DNA of 64,000 bases from contig NZ_CP031841.1 of assembly GCF_003432385.1 (NCBI RefSeq), positions 310,001-374,000 of the forward strand. The letters are read 5' to 3'. The notes below the pieces were generated by a model, which was not told the DNA's origin, did no database searches, and saw only the letters and a list, made by a program, of their open reading frames with translations. The position numbers and the translations under genes are program-made. Below are positions 19,851-30,590 of this stretch, piece after piece. Position 1 is the stretch's first letter, and the number at the start of each line of letters is the position of its first letter. The stretch is from Breoghania sp. L-A4 (GTDB taxonomy: Bacteria > Pseudomonadota > Alphaproteobacteria > Rhizobiales > Stappiaceae).

Positions 19851-20411
19851 ATGAGCGATGAAATCCAGGCCGGGGTCTGGCACGGCACGACGATCCTGAC
19901 GGTGCGCAAGAGCGGCCGCGTGGTGATCGCCGGCGACGGACAGGTCACTCTCGGCCAGACGGTGATCAAGAATTCGGCGCGCAAGGTGCGTCCGCTCGGC
20001 AACGGCGGCGTGATCGCCGGCTTCGCCGGCGCCACCGCCGACGCCTTCACGCTGTTCGAGCGGCTGGAAGCGCGCCTGGAGCAATATCCCGGTCAGCTTA
20101 TGCGCGCCTGTGTAGAGATGGCCAAGGACTGGCGCACGGACCGTTATCTTCGCAGGCTCGAGGCGATGATGATCGTCGCCGATCCGAAGCTGTCGCTGGT
20201 TCTCACCGGCACAGGCGACGTGCTCGAGCCCGAAGGTGGCGTCATGGGCATCGGCTCCGGCGGCATGTACGCGCTGGCCGCGGCGCGCGCGCTGATCGAC
20301 ACCGATCACGACGCCGAGACCATCGCCCGCAAGGCGATGGAGATCGCCGCCGAGATCTGCGTCTACACCAACACCAATGTCACCGTGGAGAGCCTTGATG
20401 ATACCGCGTGA
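19851..20411 (+). CDS. hslV: ATP-dependent protease subunit HslV
   Basis: Proteolytic core of the HslUV (ClpQY) protease, a threonine peptidase. The 186-residue precursor has a 12-residue propeptide ([12 protein letters not shown]) before the catalytic Thr-Thr ([21 protein letters not shown]). [24 protein letters not shown] and the C-terminal [10 protein letters not shown] are standard. A GGGAG RBS precedes the ATG. The last 14 bases overlap the start of the membrane-protein gene that lies between hslV and hslU. Confidence 0.97.
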   Translation: MSDEIQAGVWHGTTILTVRKSGRVVIAGDGQVTLGQTVIKNSARKVRPLGNGGVIAGFAGATADAFTLFERLEARLEQYPGQLMRACVEMAKDWRTDRYLRRLEAMMIVADPKLSLVLTGTGDVLEPEGGVMGIGSGGMYALAAARALIDTDHDAETIARKAMEIAAEICVYTNTNVTVESLDDTA

Positions 20412-21476
20412 GCAACTCAACAGCGCGGTGACCGCCGGCATCCTGAGCGCCGCGCAGGCCGATGCGCTGGCGTTCCATCTCGACCCGGCGACAAAATCCC
20501 ATGATCCCGAAGAGGTCCGGTTTGCGCGCGGCTTCCACGACATCTTCATTTCCATCGGCATCGGCATCCTGCTGATCGGCGCCTATTACGGGGTCGCGGG
20601 GGTGCTGCCGGCGGATCTGGCGCAAGCCGGCCCGGCGCCCTTCGTGGCGGCCCTGGTCTGGGGCTTGCGGAAATCTTCGTCGCGCGGATGCGGCTGGCCC
20701 TGCCGGCGATCCTGCTGGCGCTGGCCTTTGCGCCGCTTGTGGTGGTGGCGGTTCTGACGCTCGATGGCCGGACCGGCAGCGTGTTTGCGCATTTCAACAC
20801 CGGCACGAATGAGGGGCGGCGGTTGCTGTTCCTGGCGGTGGGCGCCGGGCTCATCGCCACGCTGGCGTTCCAACTGCGCTTCAAGGTGCCGATCACCTAT
20901 GCGGCGACCGCGGCGATGGCGGCGGCCCTCGCGCTCTCCGCTCTGGACTGGGCCTTGCCCGGCGTCGTCGAGGCGAACCTCGCGGCACTGACGCTGGTCG
21001 CCGGTCTGGCGGTCTTCGCCGCCGCCATGGCGTTCGACGCGCGGGACGTGCGCCGCACGAGCCTGAACACCGACAAGGCCTTCTGGCTGCATCTGCTGGC
21101 GGCGCCGATGATCGTGCATTCCAGCCTGTCGATGCTGGTTGGCAACAGCGCCGGCGGCAACGGCGCCTTTCTCGTCGTCGCGCTGGTCTGCGTTCTGGCG
21201 CTGGTTGCGCTGATCGTTGACCGGCGCGCCTTGCTGGTCTCGGGCCTGGCCTATCTCGGCGTTGCCATAGGCTCGCTGCTGAAAGGCGCCAATGTCGACG
21301 AGACCGCGCTGTTCGCCGGCACGCTGGTGATTCTCGGGCTGATCGTCCTGATGCTCGGCTCGGGTTGGAGCTCCTTGCGCGCCCTGCTGATGCGGCCTTT
21401 TATGGGCACCACGCTTGCCGCCTATCTGCCCGCGGCCCTCCCCGCCGCAACCACAGCCGTCAGGAATGATACATGA
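20398..21476 (+). CDS. Multi-spanning membrane protein between hslV and hslU (frameshifted)
   Basis: I do not recognise a named family. With the frame repaired it is a protein of about 359 residues. A short soluble N-terminus ([24 protein letters not shown], reminiscent of DUF2157-type proteins) precedes roughly ten hydrophobic segments. The frame breaks at the GGGG run 20660-20663; a fifth G gives [22 protein letters not shown], a continuous helix. It starts inside the end of hslV and its stop overlaps the hslU start (ATGA at 21473-21476), so the three genes are probably translated in a coupled way. A role with HslUV is only suggested by position. Confidence 0.75.
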
Positions 21477-22777
21477 CCGAATTGACACCCCGGGAAACCG
21501 TCTCGGAACTTGACCGCTATATCGTCGGCCAGCATGACGCCAAGCGCGCCGTGTCCATTGCGCTGCGCAACCGCTGGCGGCGGCACCAGATCACAGGGCC
21601 GATGAAGGACGAGGTGCTGCCGAAAAACATCCTGATGATCGGGCCGACGGGCGTCGGCAAGACCGAAATCTCGCGGCGACTGGCCAAGCTGGTCAAGGCG
21701 CCGTTCATCAAGATCGAGGCGACGAAATTCACCGAGGTCGGCTATGTCGGCCGCGACGTCGAGCAGATCGTGCGCGATCTGGTGGAAGCGGCGATCGCCA
21801 TGGTACGCGACGAAAAGCGCAAGGCCGTGGAGGCCAAGGCGGAGATGCAGGCGGAGGAGCGCGTGCTCGACGCGCTGGTCGGCGCCAGCGCCTCGCCCGC
21901 GACCCGGGAAAGCTTTCGCCAGAAGCTGCGCGACGGCCAGATGGACGACAAGGAAATCGAGATCGAGGTGGCCGCGCCCGCCGGCATGCCGAATTTCGAG
22001 ATCCCCGGCATGCCCGGCGCCAACATCGGCGTGATGAACCTCTCCGATGTGCTCGGCAAGGCGTTCGGCGGCGCCAAGAAGAGCCGCCGCGTCACGGTGC
22101 GCGACAGCTACAAGCTGCTGATCAACGAGGAATCCGACAAGCTGCTCGATGAGGAGCAACTGGTGCAGGAGGCGATTCGCCTCGCCGAGGACCACGGCAT
22201 CGTCTTTCTCGACGAGATCGACAAGATCTGCGCGCGGGAAAGCCGATCGGGCGCCGACGTTTCGCGCGAAGGCGTGCAGCGCGATCTTCTGCCGCTGATC
22301 GAGGGCACGGTGGTTTCCACCAAGCACGGACCGGTGAAGACGGACCACATCCTGTTCGTCGCCTCCGGCGCCTTCCACGTGTCCAAACCCTCGGACCTGC
22401 TGCCCGAGCTTCAGGGCCGCCTGCCGATCCGGGTCGAGCTGAAGCCGCTGACCCGCGAGGATTTCAAGATGATCCTCACCGACACCGAAGCCAGCCTCAT
22501 CAAGCAGTATGTGGCGATGATGGCGACGGAGGATGTGACGCTGGAGATCACCGAGGACGCGATCGACGAGATCGCCTCGATCGCCGTCGACATCAACTCA
22601 TCGATCGAGAACATCGGCGCGCGGCGGCTGCAGACGGTGATGGAGCGGATTCTGGACGAGATCTCCTTCACCGCCTCCGACAAGGCCGGCGAGACTTTCG
22701 TTGTCGACGGCGCTTATGTGCGCGAAAACATCGGCGATCTGGCCAAGAACGCTGATCTGTCTCGGTTCATTCTCTGA
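21473..22777 (+). CDS. hslU: HslU ATPase subunit of the HslUV protease
   Basis: AAA+ unfoldase that feeds substrates to HslV. The 434-residue protein opens with [34 protein letters not shown]. It has Walker [10 protein letters not shown], the intermediate domain, Walker B IVFLDEID, and sensor region [21 protein letters not shown], ending NADLSRFIL as in other HslU proteins (the C-terminal tail docks into HslV). The ATG overlaps the preceding stop by four bases. Confidence 0.97.
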   Translation: MTELTPRETVSELDRYIVGQHDAKRAVSIALRNRWRRHQITGPMKDEVLPKNILMIGPTGVGKTEISRRLAKLVKAPFIKIEATKFTEVGYVGRDVEQIVRDLVEAAIAMVRDEKRKAVEAKAEMQAEERVLDALVGASASPATRESFRQKLRDGQMDDKEIEIEVAAPAGMPNFEIPGMPGANIGVMNLSDVLGKAFGGAKKSRRVTVRDSYKLLINEESDKLLDEEQLVQEAIRLAEDHGIVFLDEIDKICARESRSGADVSREGVQRDLLPLIEGTVVSTKHGPVKTDHILFVASGAFHVSKPSDLLPELQGRLPIRVELKPLTREDFKMILTDTEASLIKQYVAMMATEDVTLEITEDAIDEIASIAVDINSSIENIGARRLQTVMERILDEISFTASDKAGETFVVDGAYVRENIGDLAKNADLSRFIL

Positions 22778-22851
22778 ATTGCTGCAATTGCCGCAGGTCC
22801 GAGCACACGTTTGGACTTGCCGGGCAATCGGGCGAATGGCAGCATGGCGGC

Positions 22852-23346
22852 ATGGTAGGGCAGAGACGAAGTTTCGAAGAAGGCCATCGCCGCAAATTCC
22901 TGGTCGTCGTCGACGACACGCCGGAGTGCGGGCGGGCGCTTGTCTACGCGGCAATGCGCGCGGAACGCACCGGTGGCGTGCCGGTGCTGCTGTACGTGAT
23001 CGCGCCGGGTGATTTCCAGCACTGGATCGGTGTCGAAAACATCATGCGCGCCGAGGCGATGGAAGAAGCCGAGACAACGCTGGCGCGGGCCGCCGAGCGG
23101 GTCAAGGCGATGGCGCGGGTCGAGCCTGAGACGGTGATTCGCGAAGGCACCCTGGCCAACGAGATCCTGGCGCTGATCGAGGAAGACGAGGACATCGCCA
23201 TTCTCGTCCTCGCCGCGGGTACGTCGACCGAAGGGCCGGGGCCGCTGGTCTCCTCGTTTGCCAGCAAGTCGGCCGGAACGTTCCCGATTCCGGTGACGAT
23301 CGTGCCGGGCACTTTGTCGGACGAGGAAATCGTCTCCCTGGCGTGA
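22852..23346 (+). CDS. Universal stress protein (UspA-like)
   Basis: A 164-residue cytoplasmic protein with the Usp alpha/beta pattern: KFLVVVDDTPECGRALVYAAMRA at the N-terminus with the Asp of the ATP site, and ILVLAAGTSTEGPGPLVSSFA near the C-terminus in place of the usual G-x2-G-x9-G-[ST] loop. The segment VIREGTLANEILALIEEDEDIAILVLA is typical. The role is stress-related, with the ligand unknown. It is 74 bases after hslU and ahead of nfuA. Confidence 0.78.
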   Translation: MVGQRRSFEEGHRRKFLVVVDDTPECGRALVYAAMRAERTGGVPVLLYVIAPGDFQHWIGVENIMRAEAMEEAETTLARAAERVKAMARVEPETVIREGTLANEILALIEEDEDIAILVLAAGTSTEGPGPLVSSFASKSAGTFPIPVTIVPGTLSDEEIVSLA

Positions 23347-23655
23347 CCGCGCGAGGGCTTCCAAGGATGCGCCTGCGGGGCCGGGGGAAAATCGGCGGAG
23401 CGTGGCTTGAAGCGGTTGCCAACGGCCATAAATAGACTAGAATGGAATAATTCCAAAGTGGAGCCTTGAGTGCGGGCCGACGATTGCCACGAGATGTTTT
23501 CTCGATCGCGTGCGATGCAAGAGGCCGCGCACGCCGTCGAGAGCGGGCAATCGAGACGGCGGACGGGCGCTTGAGGATTAATTTGCCGGAGCATGATCGG
23601 GCGGGCGACAGAGCCCCATGGGTCATGATCCCGCTCCCTGCCAGGGACCAAAACG
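23347..23655. other. usp-nfuA intergenic region
   Basis: This 309-base gap has no convincing CDS. It contains an AT-rich island at about 23429-23458 with the 13-bp palindrome TGGAATAATTCCA (23443-23455). The remainder, up to the nfuA RBS (AGGGA near 23643), shows nothing clear. Confidence 0.5.
23443..23455. promoter_or_regulatory. Palindromic operator candidate upstream of nfuA
   Basis: TGGAATAATTCCA is a perfect 13-bp palindrome in an otherwise GC-rich region, 201 bases upstream of nfuA. The GAA-N3-TTC core recalls the iron-control elements bound by Irr in Rhizobiales, and nfuA makes an Fe-S carrier. The distance to the gene and the lack of a full-length consensus make this tentative. Confidence 0.35.
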
Positions 23656-24210
23656 ATGTTTATCCAGACCGAAGCCACACCCAATCCGGCGACCTTGAAA
23701 TTCATTCCCGGCCGGAATGTGCTCGAAGGCGAGACCCGCGACTTCCGCACCTCCGAGGAGGCGCATGTGTCGCCGCTGGTCGAGAACCTGTTCGAGGTTC
23801 CCGGCGTCGCCGGCGTCTATCTTGGACACGATTTCATCACCGTGACGAAGGCTGATGGCGATTGGCAGCACCTCAAGCCGGCCGTTCTCGGCGCCATCAT
23901 GGAGCATTTCATGTCCGGCCAGCCGGTGCTGCGCACCGACAGCGCGGCGGAGAGCACGGACGAATTCTTCGAAAGCGGTGACGAGAAGACCGTCGAGATG
24001 ATCAAGGACTTGCTGGAGACGCGCGTGCGCCCGGCGGTGGCCCAGGATGGCGGCGACATCACCTTCCGCGGGTTCAAGGAAGGCATCGTCTATCTGTCGA
24101 TGCGCGGCGCATGCGCCGGTTGCCCGTCGTCGACGGCGACGCTGCGCCATGGCATCCAGAACCTGATGCGCCACTTCATTCCCGAAGTGCAGGAAGTGCG
24201 CGCCATGTAG
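23656..24210 (+). CDS. nfuA: NfuA-type iron-sulfur cluster carrier
   Basis: Fe-S cluster scaffold/carrier of 184 residues. An N-terminal Nfu_N domain (MFIQTEATPNPATLKFIPG, with LFEVPGVAGVYLGHDFITVTK) is followed by a C-terminal NifU domain with the cluster-ligating CxxC in RGACAGCPSST. RVRPAVAQDGGDITF is the family hallmark. It is followed by a strong terminator, so it ends a transcription unit. In Rhizobiales this gene commonly precedes tsaB-rimI-fur, as here. Confidence 0.94.
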   Translation: MFIQTEATPNPATLKFIPGRNVLEGETRDFRTSEEAHVSPLVENLFEVPGVAGVYLGHDFITVTKADGDWQHLKPAVLGAIMEHFMSGQPVLRTDSAAESTDEFFESGDEKTVEMIKDLLETRVRPAVAQDGGDITFRGFKEGIVYLSMRGACAGCPSSTATLRHGIQNLMRHFIPEVQEVRAM

Positions 24211-24251
24211 GTGGTTGCGCGCGGCGCGCCGCACGCTGATAACTCTTCCAC

Positions 24252-24280
24252 AGCCCGGCGTCGCAGGACGCCGGGCTTTT
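24252..24280 (+). terminator. nfuA terminator
   Basis: 11-bp stem (AGCCCGGCGTC / GACGCCGGGCT) with a 4-base loop and a TTT tail, 42 bases past nfuA. Confidence 0.85.
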
Positions 24281-24415
24281 GCATGGCCGTCTCGGCGTGA
24301 AGCATCCGCTTGAGCGCGATCTGCTATACGAAGGGCGGCGTTGATCCCGCAGGATCCGCATGGCCTAGTGCCAGTGCGTCGTGGATGGCCGCAGGTTGAC
24401 GTATTTGGAATCGTA

Positions 24416-25083
24416 ATGAAGATCCTCGCACTCGACACCGCCAATGCCTGCTGCTCCGCCGCGGTTCTCGACAGCGGCGCGGATGGCGGCGGGGAAATCC
24501 TCTTCGCGCTCAGCGAGGAGATCGGTCGCGGCCACGCGGAACGCCTGATGGACATGATCGGCGAGGTTTTGGCGGACGCCGGACTGCCGCTTGCCGCGAT
24601 GGACCGCATCGCAGTGACCGTCGGGCCTGGCAGTTTCACAGGCCTGCGCGTGGGCCTGTCGGTGGCGCGTGGGCTGGGACTTGTGCTCGGCGTGCCGGTG
24701 GTCGGCATCTCGACGCTGGCCGCCCTGGCCGAGGGTGCGCGAGACGGGACGCATGTCATTGCGGTGGCGCTGTCGGCGCGGGGCGAGGAAGTCTACGCCC
24801 AGGCATTCGATGCGGACGGATCGCCATGCGGCGAGCCGGGCGTGATGCTGCTGGATGCGTTCGCGACCGGTCTTCCACCGGATGTGCGGCTTGCCGGATC
24901 AGCCGCGCCGAGGCTCGCGGCGCTTCTGCACGCGGATCCGCCGGAGGCGGCGGCTGCCGCGGATATCGCGGCCGTGGCGAGGCTTGGATGCCGCGCCCCG
25001 AACCGCAAGGCGCGCCGGTGCCGCTGTATCTGCGGCCGCCCGACGCCAAGCCGCAGACCCGTTTCAAGATTGCGCGTCTTTAG
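24416..25083 (+). CDS. tsaB: tRNA threonylcarbamoyladenosine protein TsaB (frameshifted)
   Basis: Partner of TsaD in making the t6A37 modification of ANN-decoding tRNAs. It starts MKILALDTANACCSAAVLD and has the hallmark VGPGSFTGLRVGLSVARGL. The frame breaks near the 3' end at the CCCC run 24996-24999. One more C restores APEPQGAPVPLYLRPPDAKPQ, the standard TsaB C-terminus, and a stop at 25081-25083 (222 residues). TsaB is essential in many bacteria, so a sequence error is likely. It lies just upstream of rimI, the usual pairing. Confidence 0.92.
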
Positions 25084-25124
25084 CAAGCTAGGCCCCGTCG
25101 ATGCTTGGATTTTGGATCCCCCGC

Positions 25125-25637
25125 ATGCCCAAGGTGATCGAAGAGGCGCTGCCCGAGGACGCGGCGGCGCTGTCGGAGATCCATGGCCGCTCGTTCTCCC
25201 GCACGTGGAGTGCCGACGAGATCGCGTCGTTCGTCGCCGATCCTGCCGTCATGGTGCTGGTTGCGCGCCGCGCCAGCCCCGGCGGCACCCGCCAGCCGCT
25301 TGGGTTCGCCATTTTGCGGACCGCCGCCGACGAGGCTGAGGTGCTGACAATCGCGGTCGATCCGCGCCACCGGGGCCGCGGTTATGGCAGGATGCTGCTG
25401 GAAGAGGCCATCCGGCGGCTCTACGCCGACCGGGTTGCGGCGCTTTTCCTGGAGGTCGACGCCGCCAACAGGCCGGCGCTTGCGCTTTACCGCGCGCTTG
25501 GCTTTGCCCGTGTGGGCGAGCGCAGGGGCTACTATTCCGGATCGGGAGACGCAGGCGCGACAGGCTCCGGGACGGGTGCGGCGCCCATCACGCCGGAGGA
25601 TGGCCTCGCGCTTGTCATGCGGTGCGATCTTCGCTAG
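25125..25637 (+). CDS. rimI: Ribosomal-protein-alanine N-acetyltransferase RimI
   Basis: GNAT acetyltransferase that acetylates the N-terminal Ala of ribosomal protein S18. It has 170 residues from the ATG at 25125 (MPKVIEEALPED); an in-frame ATG at 25101 would add 8. GNAT motif A is clear (VLTIAVDPRHRGRGYGRMLLEEAIRR), followed by VAALFLEVDAANRPALALYRALGFARVGERRGYY. The tail contains an insert rich in Gly/Ala/Thr. The gene follows tsaB by about 40 bases and precedes the Fur-family gene. Confidence 0.92.
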   Translation: MPKVIEEALPEDAAALSEIHGRSFSRTWSADEIASFVADPAVMVLVARRASPGGTRQPLGFAILRTAADEAEVLTIAVDPRHRGRGYGRMLLEEAIRRLYADRVAALFLEVDAANRPALALYRALGFARVGERRGYYSGSGDAGATGSGTGAAPITPEDGLALVMRCDLR

Positions 25638-25771
25638 AGCATTAGGCGTTTAGACGGACGCTCAGGTCGTGGGCTCCGGGACCGCTCGGCGGCACGCCCA
25701 CATGACCGGCGCGCCGGCGGGCACTGGGTCGTTCGGGCGAACTGGTTCGAATGCAGTGCGGGTAGCGAACC

Positions 25772-26233
25772 GTGACGGACATCGCCTCATTGGAAGATCT
25801 GTGCGCCGCCAAGGGCATGCGCATGACCGAGCAGCGGCGCGTGATCGCGCGGGTCATCGAGGCCGCGCAGGACCACCCGGATGTCGAGGAACTCTATCGC
25901 CGCGCGGCCGACGTGGATCCCAACGTCTCGATTTCCACAGTCTATCGCACGGTGAAGCTGTTCGAGGATGCCGGCATCATCGAACGGCACGAATTTCGTG
26001 ACGGCCGCGCGCGCTACGAGCCGGTTCCCGACGAACACCACGATCATCTGATCGATCTGCGGTCCGGGCGCGTCATCGAGTTCCGCGATGAGGAAATCGA
26101 GGCACTGCAGGACGCCATCGCCCGCAAGCTGGGCTACCGGCTGGTCGACCACCGGCTGGAACTCTACGCGGTGCCTCTGGACGGCAAGGCCGGCGCGTCG
26201 GATTCAGATGACGATGGAGAGAAGACGCCGTGA
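25772..26233 (+). CDS. Fur-family regulator, probably Mur (manganese-responsive)
   Basis: Metal-responsive repressor of 153 residues. The winged-helix part has RMTEQRRVIARVIEAA and the recognition segment VSISTVYRTVKLFEDAGII. The dimerisation/metal domain has HHDHLIDL. There is only one Cys (residue 11), so the CxxC structural zinc sites of classical Fur are missing, as in rhizobial Mur, which senses Mn. The start is a GTG at 25772 without a good RBS. The stop overlaps the GTG start of plsC (GTGA), so the two are co-translated. The metal specificity is inferred from family and taxonomy. Confidence 0.85.
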   Translation: MTDIASLEDLCAAKGMRMTEQRRVIARVIEAAQDHPDVEELYRRAADVDPNVSISTVYRTVKLFEDAGIIERHEFRDGRARYEPVPDEHHDHLIDLRSGRVIEFRDEEIEALQDAIARKLGYRLVDHRLELYAVPLDGKAGASDSDDDGEKTP

Positions 26234-27123
26234 TCGCGTCGCTGCGCGCCATCCTCGCGATTGCGGGACTCACGGTCGTTGCCCTTTGTCTGATGCCGCT
26301 GCAGTGGCTGGCCCTGAAACTCGATCTGCCGATGCAGCGCTGGCTTCCGTTGATCTTTCACCGCTGTGCGCTGGTCGCCACGGGCATGCGCGTGCACGTG
26401 CGCGGCGCTCCGGCCGAACACAGGCCCCTGCTGGTCACGTCCAATCATGTATCCTGGGGTGATATCATCGTGCTTGGCTCGTTGATGCCGCTGTCGTTCA
26501 TCGCCAAGTCGGAAGTGGGGCGCTGGCCGGTGTTCGGTACCTTCGCGCGCATGCAGCGCTCCGTCTTCGTTGACCGCCAGCGTCGCACGTCGACCGGCCG
26601 CACGGCTTCGGAGATCGGCGAGCGCTTGACGGCCGGCGACGTCATGGTGTTGTTCGCCGAAGGCACATCGAGCGACGGCAACCGGGTATTGCCGTTCCGC
26701 TCGGCGCTTGTGGGCGCCGTGCATCACGCGATGGTCGGCGACGGCGACGCGCAGGAGACGCCTGGACGCGACGCGCGGGTCTGGGCGCAGCCGCTGTCGA
26801 TTGTTTACTCGAAACTGCAGGGCATGCCGATGGGCCGGCAGTTCCGGCCGCTGATCGCCTGGTACGGAGACATGGATCTGGCGCCGCACCTGTGGGCCAT
26901 CCTGCGCGAGGGCGCACTGGATGTGGAGGTGGTTTGGGGAGACCCTGTGCCGATTTCCGCCGACACCGACCGCAAGGCGCTGACCCGGGCGCTGGAGGCA
27001 CGTGTGCGCCGCGACGTGCTGTCGGTGCTGACGGGCCGGGGGCCGCGCCACGCCGCCGCATATGATTCGGGAACGGCTGACACCGCGATGCATGCGGCGG
27101 ACCGCGTCGTCGAGCCGTCATGA
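26230..27123 (+). CDS. plsC: 1-acyl-sn-glycerol-3-phosphate acyltransferase
   Basis: Membrane acyltransferase of phospholipid synthesis that makes phosphatidic acid. The 297-residue protein has an N-terminal hydrophobic segment (LRAILAIAGLTVVALCLMPLQWLAL), the catalytic HX4D motif in NHVSWGDI, the substrate motif VFVDRQRR, and FAEGTSSDG in place of the commoner FPEGTRS. The C-terminal 100 residues carry a VWGDPVPI segment typical of alphaproteobacterial PlsC. Its GTG start overlaps the stop of the Fur-family gene. Confidence 0.92.
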   Translation: MIASLRAILAIAGLTVVALCLMPLQWLALKLDLPMQRWLPLIFHRCALVATGMRVHVRGAPAEHRPLLVTSNHVSWGDIIVLGSLMPLSFIAKSEVGRWPVFGTFARMQRSVFVDRQRRTSTGRTASEIGERLTAGDVMVLFAEGTSSDGNRVLPFRSALVGAVHHAMVGDGDAQETPGRDARVWAQPLSIVYSKLQGMPMGRQFRPLIAWYGDMDLAPHLWAILREGALDVEVVWGDPVPISADTDRKALTRALEARVRRDVLSVLTGRGPRHAAAYDSGTADTAMHAADRVVEPS

Positions 27124-27420
27124 ACGGTGCCTAGTGTCAAAGGTGTTCTCAAGCTGGCGAAAACCGGCTACTTCTGGACCTCGATACAGATTGACACGCT
27201 TGCGTCCGGTGTGCGAACGGCACATGATCTTGAAGCGGGTATGCGGTTACGGCGGCACGCATGTGCGCCGCAGCGCGACTCGATGCGAAGCGCGCGGCAT
27301 AGGCGCGTTCCCTGAGGCATCAAGCCTGTCGCCACGGCCGCCGCTGCACACCGATCCTAAACATGCCCCCGAAATCCGTCGTCACCGGCGCGGGACCCGA
27401 AAGGCCAAGTTCCACTTTTG
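27124..27420. other. plsC-miaB intergenic region
   Basis: This 297-base gap has no credible CDS and no terminator or repeat that I can identify. A promoter for the miaB-phoH-ybeY-corC series is expected here, but no clear -35/-10 pair stands out. Confidence 0.4.
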
Positions 27421-28835
<1,415 letters not shown>

Positions 28836-28839
<4 letters not shown>

Positions 28840-29918
28840 CGGCGGATGTTCCCTTGCGCGGCACGCGCGACGATACGCATTCCTCTGAGGCCAAGCGCGG
28901 ACAAGAGCGTACCCATCTTGTGGTTGGCTTTGACAACAACAGACTTGTCGGCGATCTGGTCGGCCAATTCGACCAGAACCTGGCGATGATCGAGCAGCGG
29001 CTCGGCATCGAGCTGGTGGCGCGCGGCAACGAAGTCACCATGCGCGGCCCGCGCGAGACCTGCGAGCAGGCGCGTCTCGTGCTTGAGGCGCTGTATCAGC
29101 GCCTGCGGCTGGGGCACGAATTGCACCCGGGGGACGTGGAGGGCGCCATCCGCATGGCGGCGACCGACAGCGGGCAGTTGTCGCTGCCGACGCTGGAACC
29201 GCGCTCCCGGCTCGCCTTCGCGCAGATTTCCACCCGCCGCAAGACGGTGGTGGCGCGCACGCCCACCCAGGACGCCTATATCCGCGCCATGGATCGCGCC
29301 GATCTGATTTTCGGCACGGGACCGGCGGGCACAGGCAAGACCTTCCTCGCCGTGGCCTATGCGGCAGCGCTTCTGGAACGCGGCGATATCGAGCGGTTGA
29401 TCCTGTCGCGCCCGGCGGTGGAGGCGGGCGAGCGGCTCGGCTTCCTGCCCGGCGACATGAAGGAGAAGGTCGATCCCTATCTGCGGCCGCTCTACGACGC
29501 CATGTACGAGATGATGCCGGGCGAGAAGGTCGAACGGGGCATGGCGTCCGGTGTGATCGAAGTGGCGCCGCTCGCCTTCATGCGCGGCCGGACGCTGTCC
29601 AATGCGGTGGTGATCCTCGATGAGGCGCAGAACACCACCGCGATGCAGATGAAAATGTTCCTCACCCGGCTGGGCGACAACTCGAAGATGATCGTTACTG
29701 GGGATCCCAGCCAGATCGATTTGCCGCGCGGTCAGACCTCCGGCCTGGTTGAGGCGCTGAATATTCTCATCGGCATTGAGGACATCGCTCATGTTGCCTT
29801 CAGCGAGGCAGATGTCGTGCGGCACCAGCTCGTGGGCCGCATCGTTACGGCCTACGACCGCGCCACGCGGCGCCCGCTTGCCGAGGAGCCGGGCGTTCCC
29901 GTGCGGCAGGGCGCATGA
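28836..29918 (+). CDS. phoH: PhoH-like ATPase
   Basis: Cytoplasmic P-loop ATPase of the PhoH family (E. coli YbeZ type), linked to RNA metabolism with YbeY. Walker A is [11 protein letters not shown] and Walker B is [11 protein letters not shown], with the family segments [10 protein letters not shown] and [33 protein letters not shown]. An N-terminal KH-like region ([24 protein letters not shown]) is present. The start is a TTG at 28836, seven bases past AGGAG and overlapping the miaB stop (TTGA). 360 residues. It precedes ybeY. Confidence 0.94.
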
Positions 29919-30054
29919 GCGGCATGCGAGAGAGTTCGCAAAAGGCGGATGCTGTCGTTGCATGCGGCGCCGCCGTCGCCATATGTGGCCGCACGCGCGA
30001 CCGGCGCTGCCCCGCAATGACGGCCGATATTGGAAAGCGAACTTCGGGTTACCC

Positions 30055-30555
30055 ATGAACGACGCAGCGACGTGTGACGTGATCATAGATGTGGCGGTGG
30101 AGGCGTCCGGCTGGCCCGGAGCGGACGCGCTGAACGCCCGCGTTGCTCAGGCCTTCGCGGCGGCCGTGAGTGTCGGCTCGCTGCGCTATCTGCCCGGCTC
30201 TGAACTCAGCCTGCTGTTTTCCGACGACGCCACGGTACATGATCTCAACAAGAAGTGGCGCGACCAGGACAAGCCGACGAACGTGCTGTCGTTTCCAGGC
30301 GGCGACGAGTCCGGCCCGGTGTATGGTCCGCTGCTGGGCGACATCGTTTTCGCCCTGGAGACGGTCGAACGCGAGGCGAAAGAAGGTGACAAGCCGTTCG
30401 AAAACCATCTAAGCCATCTTATTGTGCACGGAATCCTTCACCTTTTTGGATATGATCACCAGATAGAGGAAGATGCCGAGCGGATGGAAAGTCTCGAGCG
30501 GCGCATACTTGCCAGATTACAAATTCCGGACCCCTACGAGGGGCCGTTTGATTGA
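30055..30555 (+). CDS. ybeY: Endoribonuclease YbeY
   Basis: Zinc-dependent RNase for 16S rRNA 3'-end maturation and ribosome quality control. The 166-residue protein has the metal motif HLIVHGILHLFGYDH (three His) and the preceding PTNVLSFPGGDE and LLGDIVFALETV segments, all standard. The ATG at 30055 was chosen because the family sequence (VIIDVAVEASGWPG) starts soon after; upstream sequence in the same frame is unrelated. It lies 136 bases after phoH and ends at the overlap with an alternative TTG start of the next gene. Confidence 0.95.
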   Translation: MNDAATCDVIIDVAVEASGWPGADALNARVAQAFAAAVSVGSLRYLPGSELSLLFSDDATVHDLNKKWRDQDKPTNVLSFPGGDESGPVYGPLLGDIVFALETVEREAKEGDKPFENHLSHLIVHGILHLFGYDHQIEEDAERMESLERRILARLQIPDPYEGPFD

Positions 30556-30590
30556 GGATCGTGACCGGCCCTGCGGGGCTGTTTGAAGCA

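Noticed and set aside
25741-25771. GGTTCGAATGC resembling a tRNA T-loop
   Set aside because: The flanking bases do not form a T stem, acceptor stem or anticodon arm.
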